A DNA stretch of 46,469 nucleotides from Selaginella moellendorffii (GCF_000143415.4 NW_003314358.1:18984-65452); one strand, 5' to 3'. Counted from the first letter of the stretch, positions 11,544 to 21,130 are shown. The notes: generated from the sequence alone by a model not told the origin. Made by a program: numbers and translations.

Positions 11544-11718
11544 TGTGAGGGCCAAGTGTACAGCTACGATGCCGTATATTAATATCAGCGTAGTGGGATT
11601 TTGGTAGCCGTCGGATTAGTTTCAATTCGGACCACTCGCTCCTGTATATAATCCATGGTTTTTGGGCTAATTGATATGCACATTTTTGTATTCCCTTTCT
11701 ATATTCCAAGCACTCACA
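11544..11718 (+). repeat. 3' LTR of the gypsy element
   Basis: Same length and ends as the 5' LTR (TGTGAGGG to CACTCACA), about 87% alike by eye. Confidence 0.9.
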
Positions 11719-11880
11719 GTTTATAATTTATAAACTTTTTTAAACCCTTCTTAGTATATTATTTTTTATTCTATCATCTAATATTTGATATGAAATAAGA
11801 CTAATTTTGTATTTATAAATTACAAACATGCTTATAATACAAACTTTATTTCATTGAATAACACTACTATTAAGCAAACA

Positions 11881-12440
11881 AAGTGTTGCTACATGCAACA
11901 TGTAGCAATTTATTATTCCATCTTAATTTTATTATGGTGAAAAAGTATAAATCCTAGTGCAACGCTATCCTTCCATTTAGATGGGTTGACTTCAGTTTTA
12001 ATGGAATTTGGATTTCCTTTGGATTCGAAGACTGGATTTCCAAAATAAACTACATATTACTATCATACTTAGTTAATCTTGCTCATGAAATTTGCAGTAC
12101 ATACCTGGCTTCTAATGTCCACTTCATTGACTACAATAGAAGGACCAGGATCCAAAGGCCTTCTTTGCTTGTATCTTGGCCTTGTTAGCTACAAAACAAA
12201 GAAAGGAGTACCTCCATCACAAAAACATTCAAAAGAAGCAAGTACCTGGCATCACTTGCGCACCAGAACAGTCGTAATCTCCAGCTTTCAAAAACTGGCA
12301 GCAGGGTATTGACAATGGGGAATCCTGTTTACCAAGAAATTGGAAATCTGCGGGCATGCACTACATCCAATTGCTCTTTCCTGGGCTTTTTGTCTGGGGC
12401 GTAGTCATGGCGTTTGGTTCAGCTGCACTGTAAATGGAAG
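11881..12440. other. No recognised gene
   Basis: Begins with the palindromic TTGCTACATG-CATGTAGCAA sequence shared with the second MITE copy. A 77-residue plus-strand frame (12079-12312) shows no family traits and is not counted as a gene. Confidence 0.4.
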
Positions 12441-12448
12441 CCAAATAG

Positions 12449-12650
12449 CGCAACATGGACCATAATTCTCGATGCATGGAAGAAAACATACACATGTTGA
12501 TGTGATTAAGCACATCCTCCTGTTTGAGAGCGGTTTTGGTGGCCAAATACCGTCAACATGGACCACGATCTCGACGCATGGACACTTGAGGAAAAACTTT
12601 ATGTGATGACTCACATCCTCCTGTTTGAGAGCGTTTTCGGTGATAAGTGT
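12449..12650. repeat. Two tandem units of about 100 bp
   Basis: Two direct units share AACATGGACCA at their start and CACATCCTCCTGTTTGAGAG near their end. They begin at about 12449 and 12553. The units have drifted in the middle. No coding role seen. Confidence 0.7.
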
Positions 12651-12780
12651 GGCTTAAGTGAGCGTTTACCATATCTAGCGTTAAACATATAAAACTAATT
12701 AATGCAATTAACCGTACATATATTATTTATGCAATGTTTCACATTGTGATGTTCATCAGAACCATTTAAGGTAATTCCAC

Positions 12781-13104
12781 TCAGCACTGGAGATCGTTAT
12801 TGGAAATGTTGCATCCAGTCATGAGATCGTTTGCAGGCGGGCAGTATCCACCGATATAGCAGCTGCGGCGATCCCTGCCTGGCTGCACGAATAACCCACA
12901 CAAACAATTAGGGGACTCCTGCTTGATCCTTGCAATTGTTGCACAGCACTTTTCCAATGATGGAATGCCATCCTTCGTGCAGCTGGCTGTTATCTGTTCT
13001 TCACATTGGGCTTGATTAAGTACGGCGGCAGTGGTGCTCGTGAAGAAGAAGAATACAGACGCGGTCATGAAGAACACAAGCTTATAAGTGATAGAAATTG
13101 CCAT
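12781..13104 (-). CDS. Secreted non-specific lipid-transfer protein
   Basis: A 107-residue protein of the plant nsLTP / eight-cysteine family: small secreted proteins that bind lipids, in cuticle formation, defence or signalling. Residues 1-27 form a signal peptide (YKLVFFMTASVFFFFTSTTAA). The mature part shows the C...C...CC...CLC...C...C order of the eight-cysteine motif, at QC, SC, EKCC, NCLC, SC and YC. Two further Cys follow (TGC and a C-terminal QC), so ten in all. The start is a real ATG, with a TATA box about 57 bp upstream. It is single-exon. Its exact lipid and tissue role cannot be inferred. Confidence 0.88.
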   Translation of the reverse strand: MAISITYKLVFFMTASVFFFFTSTTAAVLNQAQCEEQITASCTKDGIPSLEKCCATIARIKQESPNCLCGLFVQPGRDRRSCYIGGYCPPANDLMTGCNISNNDLQC

Positions 13105-13160
13105 CGTTGTAAAGTGATTTGAGGCAAAAGCTGGAGTGGAGTGCAGTAGTGAGGGGCCTT

Positions 13161-13168
13161 ATTATATA
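13161..13168 (-). promoter_or_regulatory. TATA box of the lipid-transfer protein gene
   Basis: Reads TATATAAT on the minus strand, 57 bp upstream of the ATG, with a pyrimidine-rich CTCACTAC about 20-30 bp downstream that would suit a transcription start. Position and sequence fit a plant core promoter; use was not shown. Confidence 0.5.
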
Positions 13169-13651
13169 GCTCAAGATTTGGATGAGCAAACAAGTCACTA
13201 GAAGATGAACTTCCATGGCAGTTTTCTGGGTGTTTGATTGTTCGTGTCAGGATCGATAATTCCTGACAAATGCGAATCTGCACGAGGCACTCAAAGACGA
13301 AGGCAGCGACAATTGTACCCTGGACAAAATCGGGCATGTGGCGGGGTGAATGCTCAAAGCTATGAAAAATCTTTTTTTTTTTTCTTTTTTACCTTGGGGA
13401 TGGCAAAGTTTGATTGGCACCTAGCGTCCGTGGCAGGGCCGGGATCGTCGTGGTCTTGGATCCTGGAAAGGAAAAAAAACATGTATCAATATTAGAAAGA
13501 GATATCACACCTTTGTTCTTGTTTACGTGCTTGTTGGTCACTGGAGATCCCGCTCAAAACTCAAGCAGGATTGAAACTATCACTTACCTTTCCAAAAAGC
13601 TGCACAAAAAGAACAAAAGAACTTAAGAAAATCTGTTGTTACCATTGATTG

Positions 13652-15823
13652 TCACCAAAACTCTCGGCAGGAGCAGCATCCATCCTCAAACAGATGGAAC
13701 CGAACCGCGTCTCTGCAGATGATAGCTCGCCGCTCGAGCTTGGAGATGATCGACGTGACTCGGTGGCAGTCTTCGCAAACGCGGAGGTTTTTTATGATCC
13801 TGATCGCCGTCCCCGCTCGTGTGTTGATGAGAGCGCAGCAAATCGCTAGTCTCTCGCTGTGTCCGCACAGTGCCGACTCCTTCTCGTTGTCTGGAAGAGC
13901 TCGAAGGACACAGTCGAGGTTGGGAGTGTAGCCCGCTTCTTCCTTGATTCTGGATTGGAGTTCTCCGAGCTTTGCAAGGATCTGCTCGTTTTGGTGGTGA
14001 GTAGTGTCCCCGACGACGAACCTGTGGACTTTTCCGGCACTGTCAATCCACCAGCTTTGTCCAAGCTTCTTCCAACACCGAGCTTCTTTCCTCATTGTCT
14101 CCACCCGAGCGAAATCCTCCCACAAACCAGCAGCAGCGTACGTGTTCGCCATGAGCAAATAGGCCGCATCGTCTTTATCGTCCAGCCTCAGTATCGACTC
14201 AAACGCAAGGCGGCCAACACTTACATTCTTCCACTTCCTTGCAGCGCTTAGAACCGTCCTCCATGCCACCAAAGTTGGCTTGTAAGGCATGCTGTGGAGT
14301 GCTGATAGTGCTTGTTCCAGCTGATTCCCACGGCCGAGAAGATCTATCACGCAGATATAGTGCTCAAGGCTAGGAGAGATTGAATGAACCGTGTTCATCG
14401 CCTCGAAGTATCTCTTTCCTAGATCCACAAGCCCGGCATGGCTGCAGACCGTGAGCACCGAGAGATAAGTGACTCCGTTTGGTTGCACGCGCTCCTTTTG
14501 CATTCTCTCGAATAGCTCAAACACTTGCTTAGAATCTCCTTGATGGCTATACCCAGCGATCAAAGCGGTCCATGAAACCATGTCCTTCTGCCCAATGGAA
14601 TCAAACACCTGCTTAGCATCGTCCATGCTTCCACATTTTGCATAAAAGGTGACGAGAGAATTCGCCAAGAGCACATCTTTCTCCAGTAAGCTACCAGAAA
14701 CTTGTGCATGAATCCTTCTCCCGGCTTCTAATGCAGCAATACTTCCACAAGCTCGCAATGCCGCCATGAAAAGCCGAGTGTCCGCTACAAAGCCTTCGTC
14801 TTCCATGCGCTTGAAGAGCTCAAGGGCGAGCTCTCCTTCATCGCTCTGAGAGTATCCATTGATGAGAGCGTCCCATGAGACAAGGCTGTGGCTTGGCATT
14901 CTCTCAAACACCCTGCGTGCTTCCACCATGCTCCCACACTTGCAATACATATCCAGCAGTGTATTCGCTACAAAAATTTCTGCCTCGTATCCTCTCAAAG
15001 AAAGCTTGGCGTGGAGAACTCTTCCTTTCTCTAAATTTGCAGTTTTTACCACCTTTCCCTTCACCATTTTTCCAACTTCTTTCTCTCCAATATCAATGCA
15101 AGCCTTCAGCGTCGCAATGAAAACCTGTGAGTCAGGATCACAACCTTCCTCCTCCATGCGAGAGAACATCGCTAGAGCTGTCTCTCCCTGTCCATTATAC
15201 GCATAACCAAGAATCAAAGCTCCCCAAGTCACCACATTTCGACAAACCATTCCCTCGAAAACAATTCTCGCATCTTCGACGCTCCCCAGCTTTGAGTACA
15301 TATCCACCAAGGAATTCGCAACATAGAGGTTGGATTCGTGACCATCTTTTCTCAGCTGATCATGAATCGATTTCCCCTTTTCTAGCCAGATCCCATTGCT
15401 CGTAGATTTGTCTTCTCGATCGTGGCAGTCATCCTTCACTGCCAAGCTCGAGCACGCGTTCAAAGCAGCAACGAAGAGCATGGAGTCCGGCTGACAACTT
15501 CCCTCTTCCTGGATCCTCTGGAATAACTCCACAGCTAAACTCCCCTCTCCATTCTGGGAATAGCCCCCGATCAAAACGCTCCAAGAGACAAGGCTGTGAT
15601 GCGGCATTGTGTCGAAGATCCGGCGAGCATCCACCAGGCTGCCGCATCTAGCATACATCGCAATGAGAGTGTTGGCGACGAAGATGTGCCTGTCCTTCCC
15701 ACACTGGATCAAGTCGCGATGTATCTTCATACCTGTATGGAGATCCTTGGAGCCGCGGCAGTTCTTGAGAGCAGCAAGAAACTCGGGGATGCTGGCCGCC
15801 GCGGCATTCTTGAGCGCCTTCAT
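13652..15823 (-). CDS. PLS-class PPR protein with E and DYW domains (RNA editing factor)
   Basis: Single exon, 723 residues. P-, L- and S-type PPR motifs run from about residue 40 to 510. They repeat the pattern ANTLIAMYARCGSLVDARRIFD, then SWSVLIGGYSQNG, then AVELFQRI..EG..PD (split here for length). The E region follows (GLWEDFARVETMRKE, GQSWWID) and then a DYW deaminase: HSERLAICCALI contains the HSE zinc/glutamate site and CEDCH the second zinc-binding pair. The chain ends in EFW instead of DYW. Such proteins bind organelle transcripts and convert C to U (and, in lycophytes and ferns, sometimes the reverse). No strong targeting peptide is visible after ATG 15823; the next upstream ATGs are in another frame. 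It is divergent from the LpxD gene across 128 bp. The target RNA is unknown. Confidence 0.93.
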   Translation of the reverse strand: MKALKNAAAASIPEFLAALKNCRGSKDLHTGMKIHRDLIQCGKDRHIFVANTLIAMYARCGSLVDARRIFDTMPHHSLVSWSVLIGGYSQNGEGSLAVELFQRIQEEGSCQPDSMLFVAALNACSSLAVKDDCHDREDKSTSNGIWLEKGKSIHDQLRKDGHESNLYVANSLVDMYSKLGSVEDARIVFEGMVCRNVVTWGALILGYAYNGQGETALAMFSRMEEEGCDPDSQVFIATLKACIDIGEKEVGKMVKGKVVKTANLEKGRVLHAKLSLRGYEAEIFVANTLLDMYCKCGSMVEARRVFERMPSHSLVSWDALINGYSQSDEGELALELFKRMEDEGFVADTRLFMAALRACGSIAALEAGRRIHAQVSGSLLEKDVLLANSLVTFYAKCGSMDDAKQVFDSIGQKDMVSWTALIAGYSHQGDSKQVFELFERMQKERVQPNGVTYLSVLTVCSHAGLVDLGKRYFEAMNTVHSISPSLEHYICVIDLLGRGNQLEQALSALHSMPYKPTLVAWRTVLSAARKWKNVSVGRLAFESILRLDDKDDAAYLLMANTYAAAGLWEDFARVETMRKEARCWKKLGQSWWIDSAGKVHRFVVGDTTHHQNEQILAKLGELQSRIKEEAGYTPNLDCVLRALPDNEKESALCGHSERLAICCALINTRAGTAIRIIKNLRVCEDCHRVTSIISKLERRAIICRDAVRFHLFEDGCCSCREFW

Positions 15824-15951
15824 GAAAACGCGATGGAGGATTCATCGCCGCGGAGCCAGATCTCGCGTCGCCGCGCCCGTCACGATCCATCATCGCAGCC
15901 GCATTGGCAAAATTTAGAACATAGGATAAACCCCAAGAACCCTAATTTTCG
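15824..15951. promoter_or_regulatory. Divergent promoter region between PPR-DYW and LpxD
   Basis: Only 128 bp separate the two start codons. A CCAAT box is present in reverse (ATTGG at 15903-15907), and the PPR side is GC-rich. No TATA box is obvious. The two 5' leaders must overlap or share a core promoter. Both products probably act in organelles, so joint regulation is plausible but not shown. Confidence 0.5.
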
Positions 15952-17256
15952 ATGGCGCGGCTAGCGATCCAAATGCTGGCGATTTCAAGGCGCCACGCAG
16001 GTAGTGTCTCGAGCGATTCCCTCGCAAGAATGCGGACAAGGTCCTCTTACTGGTGCTTTGGTTCTAGTGCCCAAAATCCAGAGTGCGTGGTTTGCTCAAG
16101 CTCCAGAGTTTGAGAGATGGGATAGAGGCGGGGGAAATGTGCACAGGCTTGCGCGGGTTGATCCATCGGTGGTGGTGGAAATCGGTGGAGTTGTACACGC
16201 TGGTGCCACGATCGGTGAGTCTTCTCACGTTGGATCGGGATGTATTGTTGGACCGGATGTTTGCATTGGTTCTTCGGTGGTATTGAGGTATCGGAGTTCT
16301 TCCTTTTTTCTCTCTCTCTCTCTCGTTTGGCAACTTCGATGTCACAGGTATAACGTGGTACTGCAAAACTGTTCGATTGGAGATTTTTGCACCCTCCATA
16401 GCGGTGTTTGCGTGGGACAAGATGGTATGTTTTTTTCCGAAAGCTTTTTCTTATGTGATTCGTGATTTCTTCCAAGGTTTTGGATTCACTTACGACTCAA
16501 ACAATAGCATTGTTAAGAAGCCCCAGGAAAGTTTCTATGCGTTCTTTCTTCTCTTATCTCATGATCCTTTTGTCCTTTTTTTCTTAGGAGTTGCGGGTAA
16601 AGATTGGAAACAGTGTGGAAATCGGTGCCAATTCGTCCATCGACCGTGGGAGGTAACAAAAGATGTTACATGTTCTTCTTAAGTCTCGTTTGCTCTGGAT
16701 GGATCGTCAGCTGGCGTGACACAGTCATCGGGGATAACACGAAGCTTGACAACTTGGTCCAGGTTTGAGAAACGTTTTCTTTTCTTGAGCTTACTCTTGG
16801 CTTGTTTGCATGTAGATTGGTCACAATGTTGTGATAGGATGCGACTGTATGATTTGTGGACAAGTTGGAATTGCCGGATCTTGCACGTAAGTACGAACAA
16901 CCTTGTTGTTCTTGAGATCTTTCTCTTTTTTCTTTGCTGCAGACTAGGAGATAATGTAGTCTTGGGTGGCCAAGCAGGTGTTGCGGACCACATAGAAATC
17001 GCTTCAAAGGTCCTGCTTCCTGATGTTGCCAATCTCTTCAGCACTTTCTTTTCTCCAGGTCCGAATCGCAGCGAAAAGTGGAGTTACCTCAAACATTACC
17101 GAGCCTGGAGACTATGCCGGTTTTCCAGCAGTATGGTTTCTTTTCCCAGTTTAGTTGCAAAAGCTCTTGTGCTTACTGAAGTCACAGGTGCCCGTGAAAC
17201 AATGGCGGGAATCGGTGGTGGCTTCTCGAAGACTTTGTAACAAACATCCAAAGTGA
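15952..17256 (+). CDS. LPXD: LpxD-type UDP-3-O-acylglucosamine N-acyltransferase, probably mitochondrial
   Basis: A left-handed beta-helix hexapeptide acyltransferase. LpxD adds the N-acyl chain in lipid A assembly; plants keep a mitochondrial version. Exons: 15952-16000, 16068-16287, 16348-16424, 16477-16526, 16588-16652, 16711-16762, 16816-16886, 16943-17009, 17059-17130, 17188-17256, giving 792 nt and 263 residues. Hexapeptide turns are visible at IGESSHVGSG, IGPD-type CIVGPDVCIG, CVGQDGFGFTYD, VKIGNSVEIGAN, SIDRGSWRDTVIG, IGHNVVIG and CGQVGIAG. QDGFGF and IGHN match the family's active-site region. The N-terminus (MARLAIQMLAISRRHA) suits mitochondrial import. Exon 1 had to be joined to exon 2 by a GT-TTCTAG intron, since the exon 2 frame has no ATG. 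The donor after exon 4 (CAG then GAAAGT, 16527) lacks GT; see findings. Confidence 0.88.
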
Positions 17257-17362
17257 GAGCTTGGCGAGAGCTAGCGTGAAATCGCTCTCGGGCTCGGCAA
17301 ATCCACTGCGTAAACTCGCTGGTAGCCGCAAAACCAAGGTTTTTTACTCATCAAGTTTTTCC

Positions 17363-18840
17363 TCAAGTGTATCTTTTCCTCCATATCGTTGTCCATGTCA
17401 CGCTATTTGGCTGGAATGGCGTTCTCCTCGCTAAAGCAATGGCATCCTGGACGTTACTTGCACGGCCAAGAACGTCGTTCATGCAGTAAGTGCTCGATGT
17501 GCAAACTTGGACCACATTCCATTCAAGAACTCCCTTCCTCGATCGAGAATCTTTGCGTGACTGCACGCCGAGAATATCTCCACAAAGGCTACGCTGTCCA
17601 GCTTCCTCTCGTATGCTCCGAAACGCTTGGAACGCAGGGATGGCGTCTCCTCGAGCGTCATGTCCTGCGATCAGCGTATTCCACGCCACAGTGTCGGGAA
17701 GCGATGGAATCTGGGGCAGGGGATGCATTTCCACCTGGAGCTCTCAAACAGGAGCTCGGCGTCCTCGATGCTCTTGCATTTACAGTAGAAGTCAAGCAGG
17801 AAAATCACCACAGAGGCGTGAAAACTCTCTTCTAGTCTCTGCCAGAGAATCTGTTCGGGGAAGAGCTTCCCAAGCTTCAAATCTCCCACGTTCCCGCAAG
17901 CTTGCAACAACGCAAGAGAGTTTGGAGCAACTTCCATGACCGCATAACTTTCCAACGCACGCCGTTATAAACACATCCAAACAGGAAAGAGTTCCACGAG
18001 ACTACGTTGCGATCTAAGATCTTATCGAACACCCGGCGAGCGTCCACGATCAAGCTTCCACTCTTGGCATACATACCAACCAAACTGCTAGCAAGCGATG
18101 GATCCTTCTCCAGGCAGATCCAATTGCTTTCTCAAGAGATTCTACGTCTAAATCTCTTGCCTTGTTTCTTCTCGGCTAGAACGCTACAAGCCTTGATAGC
18201 GGCTAGACAAGCTAGACGATCGGGTTTAAATTCTTGTCAAAGCAAAGCTCTTCTCCATCTTGACTCTCGTGAACGGCCAAACTAGAGCAAGCTTTGCTGG
18301 CAGCCACGAGAAAACTCGAGCACGAATTGATAATGGTAGCTTCCATCTGCGAGAAGAGCTCCAGAGCCAAATCTTCCTGCCGGTTTTGAGCGTATCCCAG
18401 AACCAACACCGTCCAGGAAACAACGTCGTGGTTCTCAATCCCATCGGCGAGAGTCTCTCATGCTTCAACACTTGGCGTAGGCATCCACGAGACAAGTTGC
18501 CAAACGAGTGTACCGCGAGAGCATGCTATCCGAGCTCTTGGATCGCCATGGTTCTCTCGAGCAACTTCATCCTCCCCACGAAGAACTTCCCATTTTCCAT
18601 CTCTGCTCGTTCTCTCATGCAAGCCTTAAGAAGGGCCAGGAGAGTGGGGCCGCTTGGATCGCAGCCACTTCTTTTTTAAAAAATCCAGTGCCATCTCTGG
18701 AGCTCCATTCTGAACGTAGCCCTCGCTGAGCGCAGTCCAGCAAACCACGACTCGCTGCTCCATCCCCTAGGAAATCCTCGCGGCTTCGTCCATGAAGCCA
18801 CATTTCGCGTACATGGCCATGAGAGTGCTCTTCAAAATTG
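17363..18840 (-). pseudogene. PPR (PLS-class) pseudogene
   Basis: The minus strand carries PPR blocks in 5'-3' order but in several frames. They are a MAMYAKCGFMDEA-like start near 18800, LVLGYAQNRQEDLALELFSQME near 18350-18400, MVGMYAKSGSL.VDARRVFDKI then RNVVSWNSF near 18000-18080, LLDFYCKCKSIEDAELLFES near 17760-17820, VAWNTLIAGHDARGDAIPAFQAF near 17640-17690, and VLGRASNVQDAIAL near 17420. Stops and indels separate the blocks and no DYW domain is seen. It is tail-to-tail with the LpxD gene and on the same strand as the intact PPR gene, so it may be an old local duplicate. Confidence 0.8.
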
Positions 18841-19089
18841 TGCTAAATCCTTTGCTCTAGCGGATGTGTAGGGTCTTTGATCGCCTAAATGTTATTACTT
18901 AAACATGATACCTTTAAAAATAAAATATACCCTTAGTTGATTTGGAGAATTTTGTTAACAAAAAATTTAGGCAAAGGATAAAATATTTCGATCAACCTTT
19001 ACCTAAATACTTTGATCAAAATACTTTCTTGGATGAAAAACTTCCAACATTAGTAAGGAAATAGAGAAATCTATTAAGGATAGAGGTCA
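18841..19089. other. AT-rich spacer, no gene seen
   Basis: Short poly-A/T-rich DNA between the PPR pseudogene and the copia remnant. Confidence 0.4.
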
Positions 19090-19421
19090 AACGATGATAT
19101 GGAAGGGGTTTGGGTGAGCAAGGGCTTGTCCACTTTGAGAAGATTAGAGCCCAATCAAAATGGGGAGGTGTACTACCTTGTTTTTGAGCTGTGCAATTGC
19201 AACTTTCATGACCAGATCAAGTATAAGGGGCAAAGAGTCTGCAAAGATCATCATAGCCCTGGGTTCTCTACTACAATCTGAAGCTCATATATGTTTTAGT
19301 GAAATACCTGTGATGTGGGAAGTTCTATGTCTCGAAGGTGTCCTGCTGGATCAGACTCATGAGCGAAGAAGAGCTCCACATACTTCATAGCGAATGTGAC
19401 GAGGATTTACCATCCTCAACA
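19090..19421 (-). repeat. Probable 3' LTR of the copia remnant
   Basis: On the minus strand the pol remnant is followed by a purine-rich TAGTGGGAG and then TGTTGAGGATGG, the usual layout of a polypurine tract and LTR start in plant copia elements. The far end of the LTR is not fixed; 19090 is a guess. No second LTR was found. Confidence 0.35.
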
Positions 19422-20690
19422 CTCCCACTAAAGCCTCCACTCTCGCCCAAGACCTTGGTCAATGAGCAGAGACCAAGACTATCTCGGTGTTGAAGAAAAC
19501 GATCACGAGCCAATGGCTTGAAGATATCAGCCACCATGTCTCATGTAGCACAGTATGCTAGCTCAAGAATCTCCTTTTTAGTCTTCTCACGAACAAAGTG
19601 ATGATGAATATCGAAATGCTTGGTGCGGCAATGGTAGCAAAGGTTAGCAGCCAGGGCGATGCAGCTCTGGTTGTCACACCACAGCATCATTGGACCTTGC
19701 TGAAAAATACCAATCTCCGCAAGTAGAACCCTGAGCCAAACCAGTTCTTTAGCTGCGTGTGAGGCAGCCAAGTACTCAGCCTCTGTGCTCGAAGTTGCTA
19801 CCATCGAGTGCTTCTCGGAACTCCAAGAAACCGCTGCACTGCCTAAATTGAAATATAACCTGATCAGGACTTGCGAGTATCGGTATCTGCTGCCCAACCA
19901 GCATCACAAAAGCCTTGAAGCTTGAGCTCCCCGCCCTGGTAACACAAGCCACGCTGAGTGGTGCCTCGAAGATACCTGAAGATGCGTTTAACTGCAGTCT
20001 CCAAAAATTGGCTAACTCTGCTCACGGCAAAGGCCAAATCAAGTCTCGTACACCCTGCCGGATATAGCAAGCTGCCAACGGCACTGCGATAGGGGATCTT
20101 CGCCATAGCAGCTTTCCCTTCTTCCGTTGCCGGAGACATCTCTTTCGTCAATTTACAACCAGGCTCCATTGGTGGATGAGAGTTCTCCATGCAAAAGCGA
20201 GAGTATATGTCTGCAATGTACTTGGCCTGATGAACATAGATAATTCCCTGTGCACGGTCACGGAGGAGCTCCATGCCAAGAAATATCTCACTGGCCCTAG
20301 TGCCTTCATCTAGAACTGAGTCGACAGGATCTTCTTCACCTGAGCAAACATGGCAGCGTTGTGAGTAACCAAATTGTCATCAACGTAGAGGCCAAGGATT
20401 GTGAAGTCTGAACTGCATGTAGAGATTGCTATCCGCCTGGCTTCGCTTGAATCCCACGCTCACTTCTTTAAAAGCCAAACGTGACTGTAGTGACATCCAT
20501 CTGCTCGATGTCATAGTCACCAGCCGCAGCAAAATGGATCAAAGCACCAAGAGTCGTGTGCTTGACCACAGGCGTAAAAGTCTCCTGGAAATTGATTAGG
20601 AAGAAATGCATAATCCAGCACCACCCTCTTTTACGAGGCTACTCTTTTGCCACGCTCACTCTTGGCTACTTTTGTGGCGCACTTAATCAT
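19422..20690 (-). pseudogene. Ty1/copia pol remnant (RT and RNase H)
   Basis: The minus strand encodes copia reverse transcriptase with the LGLYVDDNLV active-site box near 20376-20405. Then come YLGMELLRDR, QAKYIADIYSRF, PYRSAVGSLLY, the RNase H part SWSSEKHSMVATSSTEAEYL and FDIHHHFVREK. The stretch is split by several stops and frameshifts (for example between the blocks at 19864-20274 and 19541-19897) and lacks gag, protease and integrase. It is a dead 5'-truncated element. Confidence 0.85.
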
Positions 20691-20904
20691 GCCCAGGCTG
20701 CACCTTAAATGTTTAATGACTAACTCTAAATTAGTAATGTTAAATATTAATTAGTAGATGTTGTTAACGGGTATGTTAACGACTATAATTTTGTAATGAA
20801 TGGCTATAACTATATATTAGAATAAATAGTAAATTATATTTTGTAATTTTAAATACTTAAAAATAATTTAAAATAATATACTAGAACAATTTATAGTAAT
20901 GAAG
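20691..20904. other. AT-rich insert inside the copia remnant
   Basis: Very AT-rich DNA (TTAATGACTAACTC..., GTTAACGGGTATGTTAACGAC) separates the two copia pieces and replaces the segment expected between the RT N-terminus and the palm. It contains two GTTAAC-type motifs. It may be a later insertion with loss of flanking DNA. Confidence 0.4.
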
Positions 20905-21130
20905 TATCAAGTCCAAATTCTAGGAACTTGAGTGCCCCAGCAGGAATGGAAGAAACCAGCACGTCCATTCTTCCTCTGCGAGTGCATCTTGTCCCCCATC
21001 GCTGCAAGCCAGAATTTGGCTTCTGGAGAATCCAAGGCTTGTGTATAAGTTTTGGGTACCACTGGAATTTCACCAGCAGTAGAAGCAACCATCGTCTCAA
21101 TGAGGCGAGACAGTGGCGGTCAGAGCGGCG
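20905..21130 (-). pseudogene. Ty1/copia pol remnant, RT N-terminal piece
   Basis: The minus strand reads ETMVASTAGEIPVVP, then KTYTQALDSPEAKFWLAAMG, the start of the copia reverse-transcriptase domain (PxTYxQALxSPEAKxWxxAM). It belongs to the same element as 19422-20690, with an AT-rich block in between. Confidence 0.75.

Larger units (their letters stand above)
6679..11718 (+). mobile_element. Ty3/gypsy LTR retrotransposon, complete but inactive
   Basis: 5.04 kb, with 175-bp direct LTRs at 6679-6853 and 11544-11718. Both LTRs begin TGTGA and end TCACA. The flanking bases GTTT (6675-6678 and 11719-11722) form a 4-bp target duplication. Internal order is gag, protease, reverse transcriptase, RNase H, integrase. 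The pol order, with integrase after RNase H, is the Ty3/gypsy order. By hand count the LTRs differ at about 23 sites, mostly transitions, so the insertion is old. Stops and a frameshift break both genes. Confidence 0.93.
6538..11880. mobile_element. Small TIR element (MITE-like), copy 1, split by the gypsy insertion
   Basis: The outer parts 6538-6678 and about 11723-11880 join into an element of about 300 bp. It starts GGTTTGCTTAA and ends TTAAGCAAAC, inverted termini. The joined sequence follows the intact copy at 23347-23626 closely: a GGATATAC-CTAGGATATTCTACC block, then TTTATAATTTATAAAC, then a CTACTATTAAGCAAAC end. It has no coding capacity. Similarity to the other copy runs about 35 bp beyond the right terminus, including a palindrome (TTGCTACATG / CATGTAGCAA), so the true right end may lie further out. 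Confidence 0.7.

Noticed and set aside
16004-16067. LpxD start at GTG 16004
   Set aside because: Not an ATG. A 67-bp GT-AG intron (16001-16067) joins the frame to an ATG exon at 15952 with a good targeting peptide.
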